From: Alphaproteobacteria bacterium
GTDB lineage: Bacteria; Pseudomonadota; Alphaproteobacteria; Micropepsales; Micropepsaceae
Direction: 5' to 3'
Assembly: GCA_019241645.1 (NCBI GenBank)
Contig: JAFAWQ010000029.1
Location: 160,401-224,400, forward strand
DNA length: 64,000 bases
Part shown: positions 54,039-63,859 of the stretch, in pieces
How the letters are laid out: the number at the start of each line of letters is the position of its first letter
How positions within the stretch are numbered: position 1 is the stretch's first letter
Translations under genes and position numbers: made by a program
Notes under the pieces: model-generated
What the model was told of the DNA's origin: nothing
Seen by the model: the letters and a program-made list of their open reading frames with translations, nothing else
Databases searched by the model: none

Positions 54039-55124
54039 CTAGAGCAGGTGCCCGGCTTTGGCCTTTGCCGCCAGATAGCCGCGATTGTGCGTCGTGCCGG
54101 CGAAGCGATGGGGCACCCGAGCCACGACCTCTATCCCCGCGTCAGCCAACGCCTCCGCCTTCGCCGGATTGTTGGTGAGCAGGCGCACGGAGGAATAGCC
54201 GAGCAGGGAGAGCATCTTCGCGGCCACGCGGTACAGCCGCTCATCCGCCTCGAAGCCGAGCCGCTCATTGGCTTCCATCGTATCGAATCCCTGGTCCTGC
54301 AAACGGTAGGCACGCAGCTTGTTGATGAGGCCGATGCCACGGCCTTCCTGCGCCAGGTACAGCACGATGCCGCCGCCCGATTTCGCAATCGTTTCAATGG
54401 CGCCGCGCAATTGCGGTCCGCAATCGCATCTGAGAGAGCCAAGCAGATCGCCGGTAAAACATTCGGAGTGCACGCGCGCGAGCACGGTTTCATGCGGCGG
54501 CGGTGCATGAATGAGAATGGCATAGTGCTCCGCGCCGCCATCGCGGGCTCGAAAGGCGACAAGTTCGGCATCCTCCGCGCCCTCAAGCGGCACACGCGCG
54601 CGTGTGACCAACGCGAGCGTGTCGACTGATTCCGATTCGTAGTCTTGCGGATCTGTTACAGAAATTGAGATGGAGTGTGATGGTGCTTCCGCGACGCGCA
54701 CACACACCGTGGCCGGAAGTAGGCCGGCGAGTTTCGCAAGCTTGACGGAGGCCGCAAAGGCGTCGGGCAGCTTGTCACGCAAGGGCGTAAACGGGCCTTT
54801 CAGCGGTGCCGCCAGATCGAAGGTCGGGTCGGCAATCGTCAGCAGAGTTTCCGGTGCCGCAAGGGCGTCGAGCGGCAGTGCAACAACATCGGGCGTGTAC
54901 AGCCTGATCTTCAGGGTGCGGGCCCGGGCATGGGTAAGCACCAGCGCTCCGTCTTTCACTTCCGCGAGAGCCTCAGACGTGAGTGTTTCCAGCGCATAGC
55001 TTAGGCTCGTACCGTCTGATCCGTGAATGGCGACGGGAAGGCCCTCGCGGAAAGCGATAGCGGCCCGGGTCGCCGCAGCGACGGGTCCGCGCGGTCGCGG
55101 CAGATGTCGGGGCGGCGCGGTCAT
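54039..55124 (-). CDS. ribA: GTP cyclohydrolase II
   Basis: 361 residues from the ATG at 55124; the frame opens much earlier at 55310 without coding character. The C-terminal half is the RibA domain: zinc site CFTGDLLGSLRCDCGPQL, catalytic region LYLAQEGRGIGL and the end RLLTNNPAK. It opens GTP to 2,5-diamino-6-ribosylamino-pyrimidinone phosphate in riboflavin biosynthesis. The first 160 or so residues look like the degenerate N-terminal region found in several alphaproteobacterial RibA proteins. Divergent from the response regulator, with 76 bases between. Confidence 0.92.
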   Translation of the reverse strand: MTAPPRHLPRPRGPVAAATRAAIAFREGLPVAIHGSDGTSLSYALETLTSEALAEVKDGALVLTHARARTLKIRLYTPDVVALPLDALAAPETLLTIADPTFDLAAPLKGPFTPLRDKLPDAFAASVKLAKLAGLLPATVCVRVAEAPSHSISISVTDPQDYESESVDTLALVTRARVPLEGAEDAELVAFRARDGGAEHYAILIHAPPPHETVLARVHSECFTGDLLGSLRCDCGPQLRGAIETIAKSGGGIVLYLAQEGRGIGLINKLRAYRLQDQGFDTMEANERLGFEADERLYRVAAKMLSLLGYSSVRLLTNNPAKAEALADAGIEVVARVPHRFAGTTHNRGYLAAKAKAGHLL

Positions 55125-55200
55125 GGTTTTCCATACACCCGCTGCCCGTTTCCCGGTAGGGTTCGGGCCGCGGGCGGGAGCGCAAGAGCGAGGTCGAAGA

Positions 55201-55884
55201 ATGCCAATCGCCAAACGGGTTCTCTTGGTCGATGACGACCAGATGCTGCGAAGCTCGCTCGTGGAGCAGCTCGCCGCTGGCGGGGAGTATGCGCCGGTGG
55301 AGGCCGGCACGATCGCCGAGGGGCGCGAACTGGCGCGCGAGGGGCTTTACGAGTTCATGATTCTCGATGTTGGACTGCCCGACGGCGACGGCCGCGAATT
55401 GTGCAAGGAATTGCGCGGGGACGGCATCACCTGCCCGATTGTTCTGCTGACAGCAGCGGACGCAGACGAGGACACGATCGCCGGGCTCGGTTCCGGGGCC
55501 AACGACTATGTGACCAAGCCTTTCCGTTTCGCCGTTCTGATGGCGCGCGTTCACGCCCATTTGCGCAGCCACGAGCAAAGCGAGGAGGCCGTATACCGGA
55601 TCGGTCCCTATACCTTCCGGCCAAGCGCCAAGTTGCTGCTGGATGCGGCGGGCAAGAAAATTCGTCTGACCGAGAAAGAAACGAACATCCTGAAATTTCT
55701 ATACCGCTCGGGAGAGACGGTGCCGCGGGACACGCTGCTTCACGAGGTCTGGGGCTACAACCCTGCCGTGACCACCCACACCCTGGAGACGCACATTTAC
55801 AGGCTTCGCCAGAAAATCGAGACAAATCCGGCGCAGGCCCAAATTTTGATTACCGAGTCGGGCGGCTATAGACTTCAGGCGTGA
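55201..55884 (+). CDS. OmpR/PhoB-family response regulator
   Basis: 227 residues from the ATG at 55201 (the frame opens at 55027 inside ribA's 5' side). Receiver domain: DDD at 9-11, phospho-acceptor Asp in MILDVGLPDG (about 60), Lys in VTKPF (about 107). The C-terminal winged helix has RLTEKETNILKFLYRSGETV and THTLETHIYRLRQKIE. No histidine kinase gene is adjacent. The next gene encodes a DUF2807 envelope protein, a possible target. Confidence 0.9.
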   Translation: MPIAKRVLLVDDDQMLRSSLVEQLAAGGEYAPVEAGTIAEGRELAREGLYEFMILDVGLPDGDGRELCKELRGDGITCPIVLLTAADADEDTIAGLGSGANDYVTKPFRFAVLMARVHAHLRSHEQSEEAVYRIGPYTFRPSAKLLLDAAGKKIRLTEKETNILKFLYRSGETVPRDTLLHEVWGYNPAVTTHTLETHIYRLRQKIETNPAQAQILITESGGYRLQA

Positions 55885-55932
55885 ACCGCCCCGTCCAGAT
55901 TTGTAGCTATTTCGTTCCCATTCCGGTTCACG

Positions 55933-55950
55933 ATTCCGCATTTGCGGAAT
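55933..55950. promoter_or_regulatory. Perfect palindrome upstream of the DUF2807 gene
   Basis: ATTCCGCA, 2 bases, TGCGGAAT. It lies 73 bases before the DUF2807 start and 49 bases after the response regulator stop, so it may be an operator of the downstream gene. No T-run follows, so it is not a terminator. Confidence 0.45.
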
Positions 55951-56022
55951 TTCCGTTCTACAAACACTACTGCGAACACCCTATCTGTGGTGAGCACCCA
56001 ATTCCCCAGCCGGGAGGCTGAC

Positions 56023-57090
56023 ATGGACGACCGGAAGAAATCTTTCCTCATTGGCGCGGCGGTTGCCGCCCTGCTCATCGCGCCTGCCGCGGCAGCCGAG
56101 GATTGGGTGACTTGGCCCCAGAAGAATTTCAGCGGCGGTTCGCTTAAGGTGGACGATCTTGTTGGCACCTTGCTGGTGAATGTCGGCAGCGGCGGACCGA
56201 TCGCCGTCAACGTGTCGGGAACCAAGGAGCGCATCCGGCAGATCAACGTGCGTTCCGCGGGCAATATGGTGGTCGTGGAAGGTCAGAACGACGAGTCGGT
56301 TTGGGACTGGCACAAATGGATGAACTTCTCGGGCTATGGACGAGCCCGGCCCGACCAGCTCGTGGTGAAGGTCACGGTGCCGCGCGGCACGGCCGTCAGC
56401 GTGGACGACATCGTCGGCAAGGCGACCATCGGAGACACGATGGGGCCGTTGAAGTTTGAAGGTTCAGCAACCCAGGCGAAAATTGGAAAGGTCTCGAGCG
56501 CAAACATTTCGCTCGCAGGTACGGGCCGGATTGATATCGCTGCCGTAAACGGTCCGCTGGATCTGGACATCGCCGGTTCCGGCAAGGTGAATGTGGGACC
56601 GACAAAAGGCGTCAAGGCGGATATCGCCGGTGCGGGCGACACGGCGCTGGGCCCGATTGCTGGCGGGCTGGATGTTGACATCGCCGGCTCGGGAGATGTC
56701 TCCGCCCCGCGCGTGAACGGACCGGTCAAGGTGGACATTGCCGGATCCGGCTCGGTCAACATCGCCGATGGCGTCGCCAATCCGTTGAAGGTGGACATCA
56801 TGGGATCGGGCAATTTCACCTTCGGCGGTCTGGCGATCGATCCGAAGGTGAGTTCGTTCGGCTCGGGCTCGGTGAAGATCAAGGCTTACAAGGGCAGGAT
56901 GTCGAGCGACGGCATGGCGAGCGTTGAAGTCGGCTCGCCGGACGTGTCCGCCATAGAGGCGCGCGCCAACGCGGCCGCAGCCAAGGCTGTGGCGCACGCC
57001 AATGCCGCGGCGGCAAAAGCGGCAGCTGCGGCGGAAAAGGCCGCTCGCCCGCACCGCGATGACGACGACGACGACGATGACGATAATTAA
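56023..57090 (+). CDS. Exported DUF2807 (head GIN/putative adhesin-like) protein
   Basis: 355 residues from the ATG at 56023 (frame opens at 55942). Signal peptide about 1-26. The central part is a beta-solenoid-like array with DIAGSG/DIAGAG units at about 20-residue intervals (for example starting near 175, 195, 216 and 239), typical of DUF2807. After about residue 305 comes an Ala-rich helical stretch with regular Lys/Glu, then HR and nine consecutive Asp with a final Asn. The acid tail could bind metal or cell wall. The role is unknown; envelope stress or adhesion are common suggestions for the family. Confidence 0.75.
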   Translation: MDDRKKSFLIGAAVAALLIAPAAAAEDWVTWPQKNFSGGSLKVDDLVGTLLVNVGSGGPIAVNVSGTKERIRQINVRSAGNMVVVEGQNDESVWDWHKWMNFSGYGRARPDQLVVKVTVPRGTAVSVDDIVGKATIGDTMGPLKFEGSATQAKIGKVSSANISLAGTGRIDIAAVNGPLDLDIAGSGKVNVGPTKGVKADIAGAGDTALGPIAGGLDVDIAGSGDVSAPRVNGPVKVDIAGSGSVNIADGVANPLKVDIMGSGNFTFGGLAIDPKVSSFGSGSVKIKAYKGRMSSDGMASVEVGSPDVSAIEARANAAAAKAVAHANAAAAKAAAAAEKAARPHRDDDDDDDDDN

Positions 57091-57920
57091 GTAGCAGGCG
57101 CTGCGCTTGATGCCTGGCGGCCAGCGCTTTTCAGTAGTTTAAGCAGTTGTGGGTGAAGCTGCTCATTGGCGACAAGGATGTCACCGGATTCCAGCATCCG
57201 TTCGCCGCCGTTCAGATCGGTCGCCACGCCTTGCGCCTCGCGCACCATGAGAATGCCCGCGGCGATATCCCACGGCTTGAGGCCATGCTCCCAAAAGGCG
57301 TCATAGCGGCCAGCCGCCACCCAGGCGAGATCAAGCGCCGCCGAGCCGAAGCGGCGAATGCCTGGCGTGGCTTCAATCACGGCGCGCAATTCCGTCAAGA
57401 ACCGCTCCTGATCGTCGGGCGTGCCGCGCCCGAGAAACGGAATGCCGGTGGCGCTGAGGCAGGTGTTCAGTTGTTTACGCGCCGCCACGCGCAGCCGTGT
57501 GTCGTTGAGATAGGCGCCATGATGACGCTCGGCGATGAACAGGTCGTCAGAGATGGGATTGTAGATAACGCCCGATACCAATTGTCCTTCGCGTTCCAGA
57601 GCAATCGAAATGGCGAAATGCGGAATGCCGTGCAGGAAATTGGTCGTGCCATCGAGCGGATCGATGATGAAGCGATGCGACTTGTCGGGGCCATCGAGCA
57701 GGCCCGCTTCTTCACTCAGAATTGGATAGCCTGGTCGAGCCCGCTGCAATTCCTCGATCAGAATGCGCTCCGTGCGCTTGTCCGCCACGGAGACGAAATC
57801 CGCGGGTCCCTTCAATGAGATTTGCAGATTCTCCACCTCTCCGAAATCGCGGATGAGCTTGCGTCCCGCCTTGCGCGCGGCGCTCGTCATTACGTTCAGG
57901 GCGGGGGAGAGATAAGGCAT
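57087..57920 (-). CDS. suhB: Inositol-1-monophosphatase family protein (SuhB-like)
   Basis: 277 residues. Motifs: SEE (69-71 region), DPLDGTTNFLHGIP starting at 87, and PWD (about 217), the complete metal site of the FIG/IMPase superfamily. DPLDGT.NF is the SuhB/IMPase form, unlike DPVDGTRAF of the HisN-type paralogue at 8.3 kb. SuhB also acts in rRNA transcription antitermination in E. coli. In alphaproteobacteria this gene is commonly found next to an efp gene, as here. Confidence 0.87.
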   Translation of the reverse strand: MPYLSPALNVMTSAARKAGRKLIRDFGEVENLQISLKGPADFVSVADKRTERILIEELQRARPGYPILSEEAGLLDGPDKSHRFIIDPLDGTTNFLHGIPHFAISIALEREGQLVSGVIYNPISDDLFIAERHHGAYLNDTRLRVAARKQLNTCLSATGIPFLGRGTPDDQERFLTELRAVIEATPGIRRFGSAALDLAWVAAGRYDAFWEHGLKPWDIAAGILMVREAQGVATDLNGGERMLESGDILVANEQLHPQLLKLLKSAGRQASSAAPAT

Positions 57921-58014
57921 CCTTCGTGGCTCACTTCGTTCGCGCCTCAGGATGACGCAACAGCAACTCTTATATCGTCACCCTGAGGCGCGTCGCGTAG
58001 CGGCGCCACGAAGG
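57921..58014. repeat. Inverted-repeat element between suhB and efp
   Basis: CCTTCGTGGC...CGCCTCAGGATGACG on the left and CGTCACCCTGAGGCG...GCCACGAAGG on the right form an imperfect palindrome about 94 bp long. Elements with CCTTCG/CTCAGGATGA arms are common in alphaproteobacterial intergenic regions. It directly touches the suhB start and ends 7 bases before the EF-P stop. Confidence 0.75.
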
Positions 58015-58020
58015 GGCATG

Positions 58021-58587
58021 TCATTCCGCGCGGCGGACGTAGGAGCCGTCTTCGGTGGAAACCACAATTTTCGTGCCAGCGTTGATAAAGGGCGGCACTT
58101 GAATCTTCATCCCGTTTTCCAAGGTGGCGCCCTTGTAAGAAGGCGCTGCGGTCCCACCCCTAAGAACGGGGTCTGCCTCCGTCACTTCGAGCGTGACATG
58201 CTGAGGCAGCTTAATTCCGATGGGTTTGCCTTCATATGTCTGCACAAGAACCTTCATGCCTTCCTGCAGGAATTGCACCTGGTCGCCGACAAAATCGGCG
58301 TTCAGTTCGATCTGATCGTAAGTGTCCGTATCCATGAAGGTAAGGGTATCGCCACTCGTATAGAGAAACTGGAAATCCCTCTTCTCGAGATAGACTTCCT
58401 CCACACCCTGATCGGCGCGAAATCGTTCGTTGAGCTTTGTGCCCGTCACGATGTTTTTCAGCTCGACCTGATTGTAGGCGCCGCCCTTGCCGGGCTTCAC
58501 CGCCTGTGTCTTGACGGCCATCCACAAGCCGCCATCGTGCCGGATGAGCAGGCCGGGACGTATTTCATTTCCCGCGATTTTCGGCAT
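58021..58587 (-). CDS. efp: Elongation factor P, canonical alphaproteobacterial form
   Basis: 188 residues. [20 protein letters not shown] at the N-terminus and [17 protein letters not shown] with Lys34 at the loop tip mark the widespread alphaproteobacterial EF-P. It shares the domain layout with the EF-P at 38639-39208 but is clearly a different subfamily by loop and N-terminal sequence. The Lys34 position is retained, so it could in principle also be modified. The gene precedes suhB on the minus strand, with a palindromic repeat between. Confidence 0.93.
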   Translation of the reverse strand: MPKIAGNEIRPGLLIRHDGGLWMAVKTQAVKPGKGGAYNQVELKNIVTGTKLNERFRADQGVEEVYLEKRDFQFLYTSGDTLTFMDTDTYDQIELNADFVGDQVQFLQEGMKVLVQTYEGKPIGIKLPQHVTLEVTEADPVLRGGTAAPSYKGATLENGMKIQVPPFINAGTKIVVSTEDGSYVRRAE

Positions 58588-58667
58588 GGAACGCGCGCCC
58601 TGTTGCGAAAGGCGCGCGTTCTAACAAGCTCCGCCGGGGATGTCACCCGGACGGAAAGGGCCAATCC

Positions 58668-59066
58668 CTAGACGGCGGCGGTCGCCGTGGCGGGAAGCGC
58701 GAAGCCGGCCGCCAGAATGATCACGGCGAGCACCACGTGCAGCAGATGGTCGGCCATATTCATCTCGATCATGCCCAGCATCATGCCGTTCTCCCCTGGC
58801 ATGATGAAGCCGAGCACGGCGACAAGCGCATACACAATGCCAAGGATTTTCAGCGCAAGGCTTGGTGTCAAAGCCGTATAGGCGCCGAGCAACAGAAAGA
58901 TGCCGCTGATGATGTGAACCAGATTGTGCGTCGTATTGGCGGCGAAGATTGCCTGGCTGCCGTCACTCGTATGGCCCACGATCGGGTTGGGAACATAGCC
59001 GAGCACGCCGACGATCAGAAAGACGATGCCTAACACAAACGCTGCGTTTCTGGCGTTCAATTCCAT
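58668..59066 (-). CDS. DUF4383 membrane protein
   Basis: 132 residues with four predicted membrane helices: AAFVLGIVFLIVGVLGYV, a second near HIISGIFLLLGAYTAL, a third ALKILGIVYALVAVLGFIM, and HLLHVVLAVIILAAGFAL. The central FAANTTHNLVHIISG motif is typical of DUF4383. Function unknown. GAGGGGA precedes the ATG. Stands alone between efp and thiE. Confidence 0.78.
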   Translation of the reverse strand: MELNARNAAFVLGIVFLIVGVLGYVPNPIVGHTSDGSQAIFAANTTHNLVHIISGIFLLLGAYTALTPSLALKILGIVYALVAVLGFIMPGENGMMLGMIEMNMADHLLHVVLAVIILAAGFALPATATAAV

Positions 59067-59150
59067 GGTTAAAGTCCCCTCGGAGGTTGGTAACCATGAA
59101 TCTGACGCTGATTTGCCAAAAAGGACAAGGGGCGGCTGGCCGCACCAGGG

Positions 59151-59768
59151 CTAGGTCAAGAGTCCGGTAAAGGCGCGGACAGCCGCCGCCGGTCCCTCCG
59201 GGTGTTGCCAGACACCTGCCGACACGGCGAGGAAATCGGCGCCCGCCTCGACCAGGGGGCGCGCGTTTTCGATGGTGATTCCACCGATCGCGACACAGGG
59301 TACAACCATCAGCTCGCTCCACCAGCGCAGGATTTCCGGCTCGGCGGTGGCCTTGGGCTGTTTGGTGGCGGTCGGGAAGAAGGCGCCGAAGGCGACATAG
59401 TCCGCGCCTGCTTCGGCCGCTTCTACCCCCAGATGACGGGAATTGTGACAGGTTACGCCTACAATCCTGTCCGGCCCCATGGCTGCGCGGGCTAGGCCGA
59501 ATGGCCCGTCTTCCTGCCCGATGTGCACACCGTCGGTACCGAGCTCGTGGGCCAGATCGGGACGATCGTTGAGGACGAAGGCGACCCCGCATCGTTGCGC
59601 AATGGGCATCAGCATTGCGGCAGTACGCCGTATCTCATCGTCGCTGACGTCTTTCAGGCGGAGTTGAAGGCTCGCCACGTCGCCGGCGTCCAAGGCACGC
59701 CTCAGCTGTTCCGCAAACGCGGGCAGGTCAATGTTTGCCGGGGTGATGAGATAGAGGCGGCAGCTCAC
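59151..59768 (-). CDS. thiE: Thiamine phosphate synthase
   Basis: 205 residues from a GTG at 59768 that overlaps the fba stop by 4 bases; a longer frame goes to 60047 but runs over fba. TIM-barrel motifs: [36 protein letters not shown], and [11 protein letters not shown]. It joins HMP-pyrophosphate and thiazole phosphate to thiamine phosphate. Coupling with glycolytic genes is common in alphaproteobacteria. Minus strand, last gene of the gap-pgk-fba-thiE operon. Confidence 0.92.
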   Translation of the reverse strand: MSCRLYLITPANIDLPAFAEQLRRALDAGDVASLQLRLKDVSDDEIRRTAAMLMPIAQRCGVAFVLNDRPDLAHELGTDGVHIGQEDGPFGLARAAMGPDRIVGVTCHNSRHLGVEAAEAGADYVAFGAFFPTATKQPKATAEPEILRWWSELMVVPCVAIGGITIENARPLVEAGADFLAVSAGVWQHPEGPAAAVRAFTGLLT

Positions 59769-60796
59769 GCCGCCTGCTTTTCCAGATCGGCCTTCCACTG
59801 TCCGGCCGCCGCAAGGCCGTTCATGCGCGCACGATGGGCAAACGCCTTCTGGCCGGCCGTAACGTTCTCTGCCCTGCCGCTCCACGCCTTCTGCGGCGCC
59901 GCCTGCAGCGCGCGGCCATAGGAAAAGGTAAGCGACCAGGGAAGGTTCGGATGTGCCGCATTCATGGCGTTCAGATGCGCGGTCGCTTCCTCCTCCGATT
60001 GTCCGCCAGAGAGGAAGGCAATTCCTGGTACAGCGGCTGGCACGCAACGCTTCAGTACTTTTACGGTGCGCTCAGCGACTTCCTGCACACCGGCGCGTTT
60101 TTCGGCCTTCATGCCGGAGATGACCATATTGGGCTTGAGCACCATGCCTTCCAGCGCCACATTGGCGTAGTAGAGCTGCGCGAACGTCTCTTTCAGCACC
60201 CATTCGGTGACCGCTTCGCAGGTGTCGATGTCGTTGTCGAAATCCATCAGCACTTCAGGCTCGACAATCGGCACGATGTTTTCCTCCTGACACAAGGCGG
60301 CATACCGCGCGAGCGCCTGGCCGTTGGCATTAATGCAGTTGTAGGAGGGACGTCCCTGCGTCGGCGTATAGGTGGCACGCCATTTGGCAAAACGGGCGCC
60401 GAGGCCGCGATATTCCACCAGGCGCTCGCGCAAGCCATCGAGGCCTTCCGTGATGGTTTCGTCCTTGCTGAACGGCAGCGGCTTGGTTCCCTTGTCGACC
60501 TTGATGCCCGGGATGGAGCCTGCCTGTTCGATCAGCTTGACCAACGGCGTGCCATCCTTCGCCTTCTGCCGGATGGTTTCGTCGTAAAGAATGACGCCGG
60601 AGATGTGCCGCATGCCGTCCGTTGAGCGGAAGAGGAATTCGCGATAGTCCCGGCGGTTCTCCTCCGTGGATTCCACGCCAATTTTGTCGAAGCGCTTCTT
60701 GATCGTCCCGGAGCTTTCGTCGGCCGCAAGAATGCCTTTACCCTTCGCGACCATCGCTTTCGCAATGCGGTTCAGTTCGCCCAGATCCATTCCCAT
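59765..60796 (-). CDS. fba: Class I fructose-bisphosphate aldolase
   Basis: 343 residues from the ATG at 60796 (60790 is also possible); the longer frame to 61054 overlaps pgk. [19 protein letters not shown] is the class I N-terminal motif, and [13 protein letters not shown] contains the Schiff-base lysine region. It splits fructose-1,6-bisphosphate into the two triose phosphates. The gene follows pgk by 2 bases and overlaps thiE. Confidence 0.95.
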   Translation of the reverse strand: MGMDLGELNRIAKAMVAKGKGILAADESSGTIKKRFDKIGVESTEENRRDYREFLFRSTDGMRHISGVILYDETIRQKAKDGTPLVKLIEQAGSIPGIKVDKGTKPLPFSKDETITEGLDGLRERLVEYRGLGARFAKWRATYTPTQGRPSYNCINANGQALARYAALCQEENIVPIVEPEVLMDFDNDIDTCEAVTEWVLKETFAQLYYANVALEGMVLKPNMVISGMKAEKRAGVQEVAERTVKVLKRCVPAAVPGIAFLSGGQSEEEATAHLNAMNAAHPNLPWSLTFSYGRALQAAPQKAWSGRAENVTAGQKAFAHRARMNGLAAAGQWKADLEKQAA

Positions 60797-60798
60797 CG

Positions 60799-61998
60799 TC
60801 AGTCCCCTTGTTCGAGCGCCACCACGCCGGGCAGCTCGCGGCCTTCCAGCCATTCCAGAAATGCGCCGCCGGCGGTAGAAACATAGGTGAATTGATCCGT
60901 CACGCCTGCCCAATTGAGCGCCGCCACCGTATCGCCGCCACCGGCAACGGATGTGAGATCGCCGGCTTTCGTGCGCCTCGCTACCGCTTTCGCGGCCGCG
61001 ACAGTGCCTTTGTCGAAAGGCGGCGTTTCGAAGGCACCAAGAGGCCCGTTCCATACCACGGTCGCCGCGGTCAGCAGCCGGTTTTCGAATTCCGCCACTG
61101 TGGCCGGACCGATATCAAGAATCGTCTCATCCTTGTGCACGTGCCCGATCTCGACGGTGCGATAGGCGGCGTTAGTCTTGAATTCCTTCGCGGCGACCAC
61201 GTCGGTTGGAAGCAAAAGAACGCATCCCGCCTCCGTCGCCTTGTGCAGGATCGAAAGCGCCGTTTCGTACTGGTCCTTTTCCTGCAAGGACTTGCCGATC
61301 TCGCGCCCCTCGGCACCGAAGAATGTATTGGCCATCGCGCCGCCAATGGCGAGAATGTCCACCTTCGCAATAAGATTTTCGAGCAGCGCAATCTTGCTGG
61401 AAACCTTCGCGCCGCCCACCACCGCCATCACAGGACGCTGCGGATCGGCCAACGCTCTGTTTAGATGCTCGAGTTCTGCCTGCATCGAACGTCCGGCGGC
61501 GGAGGGCAGCAGATGCGCCAGTGCTTCAGTTGAAGCATGCGCGCGATGCGCGGCGGAGAACGCATCGTTGACATAGATGTCACCGAGGCTCGCGAGTTGT
61601 TTGGCGAACGCTTCATCGTTGGCCTCTTCTCCGGCGTGAAAGCGCGTGTTCTCAAGCAGAAGAATGTCGCCGTTCTGCAGCTTGTCCACGCCAGCTTTCG
61701 CGATTTCGCCGACGCAATCCTCCGCGAATGCCACAGGTTTCCCAATGGCATTGGACAGGGCCGGCGCGACCGGACTGAGCGACATGGAGGGTACAACTTT
61801 TCCCTTCGGCCGCTCGAAATGCGACAGCACGATCACCTTTGCCCCTTTGTCGGACAGTTCACGAATGGTCGGCGCCTGACGATCGATGCGCGATGTGTCC
61901 GTGACCTTGCCGTCCTTCATCGGAACGTTCAGGTCCGCGCGAACCAGCACGCGCTTGCCGTTCACTTCTAGATCATCGAGGGTTTTGAACCTCGGCAT
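60799..61998 (-). CDS. pgk: Phosphoglycerate kinase
   Basis: 399 residues. [18 protein letters not shown], the hinge-side [14 protein letters not shown] and the C-terminal GGGDTVAAL nucleotide motif are all present. It transfers phosphate from 1,3-bisphosphoglycerate to ADP. It starts directly after gap (stop 61999) and before fba, in one operon. A typical single-domain-fused GAPDH is not seen. Confidence 0.97.
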   Translation of the reverse strand: MPRFKTLDDLEVNGKRVLVRADLNVPMKDGKVTDTSRIDRQAPTIRELSDKGAKVIVLSHFERPKGKVVPSMSLSPVAPALSNAIGKPVAFAEDCVGEIAKAGVDKLQNGDILLLENTRFHAGEEANDEAFAKQLASLGDIYVNDAFSAAHRAHASTEALAHLLPSAAGRSMQAELEHLNRALADPQRPVMAVVGGAKVSSKIALLENLIAKVDILAIGGAMANTFFGAEGREIGKSLQEKDQYETALSILHKATEAGCVLLLPTDVVAAKEFKTNAAYRTVEIGHVHKDETILDIGPATVAEFENRLLTAATVVWNGPLGAFETPPFDKGTVAAAKAVARRTKAGDLTSVAGGGDTVAALNWAGVTDQFTYVSTAGGAFLEWLEGRELPGVVALEQGD

Positions 61999-63006
61999 TC
62001 AGATGAGCTTTCCCATCGCCACGGCGGTGTCGGCCATGCGGTTCGAGAAGCCCCATTCGTTGTCGTACCAGCTCATCACCCGAACGAAATTTCCTTCCAT
62101 CACCTTGGTCTGATCGACACAGAAGCTCGACGACGCCGGGTTGTGGTTGAAGTCGATGGACACGAGCGGGGCCGAAATGATGTCGAGAATACCCTTCATC
62201 TCGCCGGAGGCAGCGCGGCGCATGGCGTCGTTCACTTCATCGGCCGTCGTGTCGCGGCTGGTGGCCACCTTGAGATCCACAACCGATACGTTCGGCGTTG
62301 GCACTCGCATGGCAACCCCGTCCAGCTTGCCCTTCAGCTCCGGCATCACCAGGCCAACCGCCTTCGCGGCCCCCGTCGAGGTCGGAATCATCGACATGGC
62401 CGCGGCGCGGGCGCGGTGCAGGTCTTTGTGCAGCATGTCGAGGATGTGCTGGTCGTTGGTGTAGGCGTGGATCGTCGTCATGAAACCTTTTTCGATCCCG
62501 ACCGTCTCGTGGAGCACCTTGGCGACCGGCGCCAGACAATTGGTAGTGCAAGATGCGTTCGAAACGACGACGTGATCCTTTGTCAGCTTCCGGTGGTTGA
62601 CACCATAAACGACGGTCAAGTCCACACCGTCCGCCGGCGCGGAGATGAGAACACGTTGCGCGCCCGCCTTCAGATGCGCGGATGCTTTCTCTTTCGATGT
62701 GAAGATGCCGGTGCATTCCAGCGCAATGTCGACGCCCAATTCTTTGTGGGGCAGCTCGGCGGGATTTTTGATGGCGGTTACTTTGATCTTGTGGCCGTCG
62801 ACCACCATCGTATCGCCGTCCACCGTCACCTGGCCCGGAAAGCGGCCGTGCACCGAATCATAGCGCAGCAGATGCGCGTTGGTTTCGACGGGCCCGAGAT
62901 CGTTCACCGCGACGACGACAATATCGTCGCGTTTGGACTCGACGATGGCGCGAAGAACGAGCCGTCCGATGCGGCCAAATCCATTGATGGCGACGCGCAG
63001 TGCCAT
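61999..63006 (-). CDS. gap: Glyceraldehyde-3-phosphate dehydrogenase, type I
   Basis: 335 residues. NAD-binding [15 protein letters not shown] at the N-terminus, catalytic Cys153 in [12 protein letters not shown] and the C-terminal [12 protein letters not shown]. It oxidises glyceraldehyde-3-phosphate with phosphate and NAD. First gene of the gap-pgk-fba-thiE operon on the minus strand; the 258 bases upstream hold the promoter region of this operon and of the divergent DUF4164 gene. No other feature is seen there. Confidence 0.97.
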   Translation of the reverse strand: MALRVAINGFGRIGRLVLRAIVESKRDDIVVVAVNDLGPVETNAHLLRYDSVHGRFPGQVTVDGDTMVVDGHKIKVTAIKNPAELPHKELGVDIALECTGIFTSKEKASAHLKAGAQRVLISAPADGVDLTVVYGVNHRKLTKDHVVVSNASCTTNCLAPVAKVLHETVGIEKGFMTTIHAYTNDQHILDMLHKDLHRARAAAMSMIPTSTGAAKAVGLVMPELKGKLDGVAMRVPTPNVSVVDLKVATSRDTTADEVNDAMRRAASGEMKGILDIISAPLVSIDFNHNPASSSFCVDQTKVMEGNFVRVMSWYDNEWGFSNRMADTAVAMGKLI

Positions 63007-63264
63007 ATTTTTCCTCCTGATCCTGTCTGGGTGGGAGAAACCGCCAGACGTTGGCAGCCGCCCTTCGGGCGCTGCGCGAAACGAGGACTCGGCCAGGTAC
63101 GGTGTCGTTCCCGGTTATCCACAAGTCTTGCGCATGCGCATGGGCGGCTTGCCTGCCAATCAGGGGCCTTAGCGAGCGGAAATACCGCCCGTCAAGGCCA
63201 TCGAACGTTGACCGGCTTTGCATGTCAGTCTTAGGTTTGATGTTGGAATCGGCGGCGGAAATGC

Positions 63265-63507
63265 ATGTCCAAGCTGCAGAAGGCAACAGCAAGGCTGAAT
63301 GCAGCCTTGGACAGGCTGGAAAAGGCTGCAGCGCCTTCGGCGGCAGGCAAGGCGAGGCTGGCGGCGCTCGAAAAAGAACGCGGGGAGCTTCTTGCCAGGT
63401 TGGCCCAACTGGAAGAGGAAAGTCATTCGCTCGCCAGCATTAACGAAGACATCGAGACCAGGCTGGACACTGCCATAGGCGAAATCCGCGCCGCTCTCGG
63501 CCATTGA
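63265..63507 (+). CDS. DUF4164 coiled-coil protein
   Basis: 80 residues, almost entirely helical with heptad-like Leu/Ala spacing (LNAALDRLEKAAA ... LAQLEEESHSLASINEDIET). DUF4164 proteins usually precede zapA in alphaproteobacteria and may take part in cell division, but no function is proven. It ends 10 bases before zapA. Confidence 0.82.
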   Translation: MSKLQKATARLNAALDRLEKAAAPSAAGKARLAALEKERGELLARLAQLEEESHSLASINEDIETRLDTAIGEIRAALGH

Positions 63508-63517
63508 AGGAGCCGGC

Positions 63518-63844
63518 ATGCCGCACCTGGATGTCAGCGTAAACGGCCGCATCTACAGCCTGACCTGCGATGCCGGCCAGGAGGAGCATTTGCGCGAGCT
63601 CGCCGCGCATCTGGACCGCAAGGTCATGGCGCTTAGCGAGTCTGTCGGGCAGATCGGCGACGCGCGACTGCTTCTCATGGCAGGACTTCTGACGACCGAA
63701 GAATATCTGGCCGCCGTGCAGCGCCTGGAAGGGCAGGCCCAGGCCACGGTCGATCTGGCGCGATCCGAGGAAATCGCTGTCGAAGCGCTTGAAGCTGCCA
63801 CAAAACGGGTAGAGGACATTGCAGCCAGGCTCGGGGCCGCGTAA
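63518..63844 (+). CDS. zapA: Cell division protein ZapA
   Basis: 108 residues. The N-terminal VSVNGRIYSLTCDAGQEEHL and HLDRKVMALSES are the ZapA head, followed by a C-terminal coiled coil. ZapA bundles FtsZ filaments at the division site. It is followed by a 6S-like RNA, a common arrangement. AAGGAGCC stands before the ATG. Confidence 0.92.
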   Translation: MPHLDVSVNGRIYSLTCDAGQEEHLRELAAHLDRKVMALSESVGQIGDARLLLMAGLLTTEEYLAAVQRLEGQAQATVDLARSEEIAVEALEAATKRVEDIAARLGAA

Positions 63845-63859
63845 ATATCAATGAGGACG

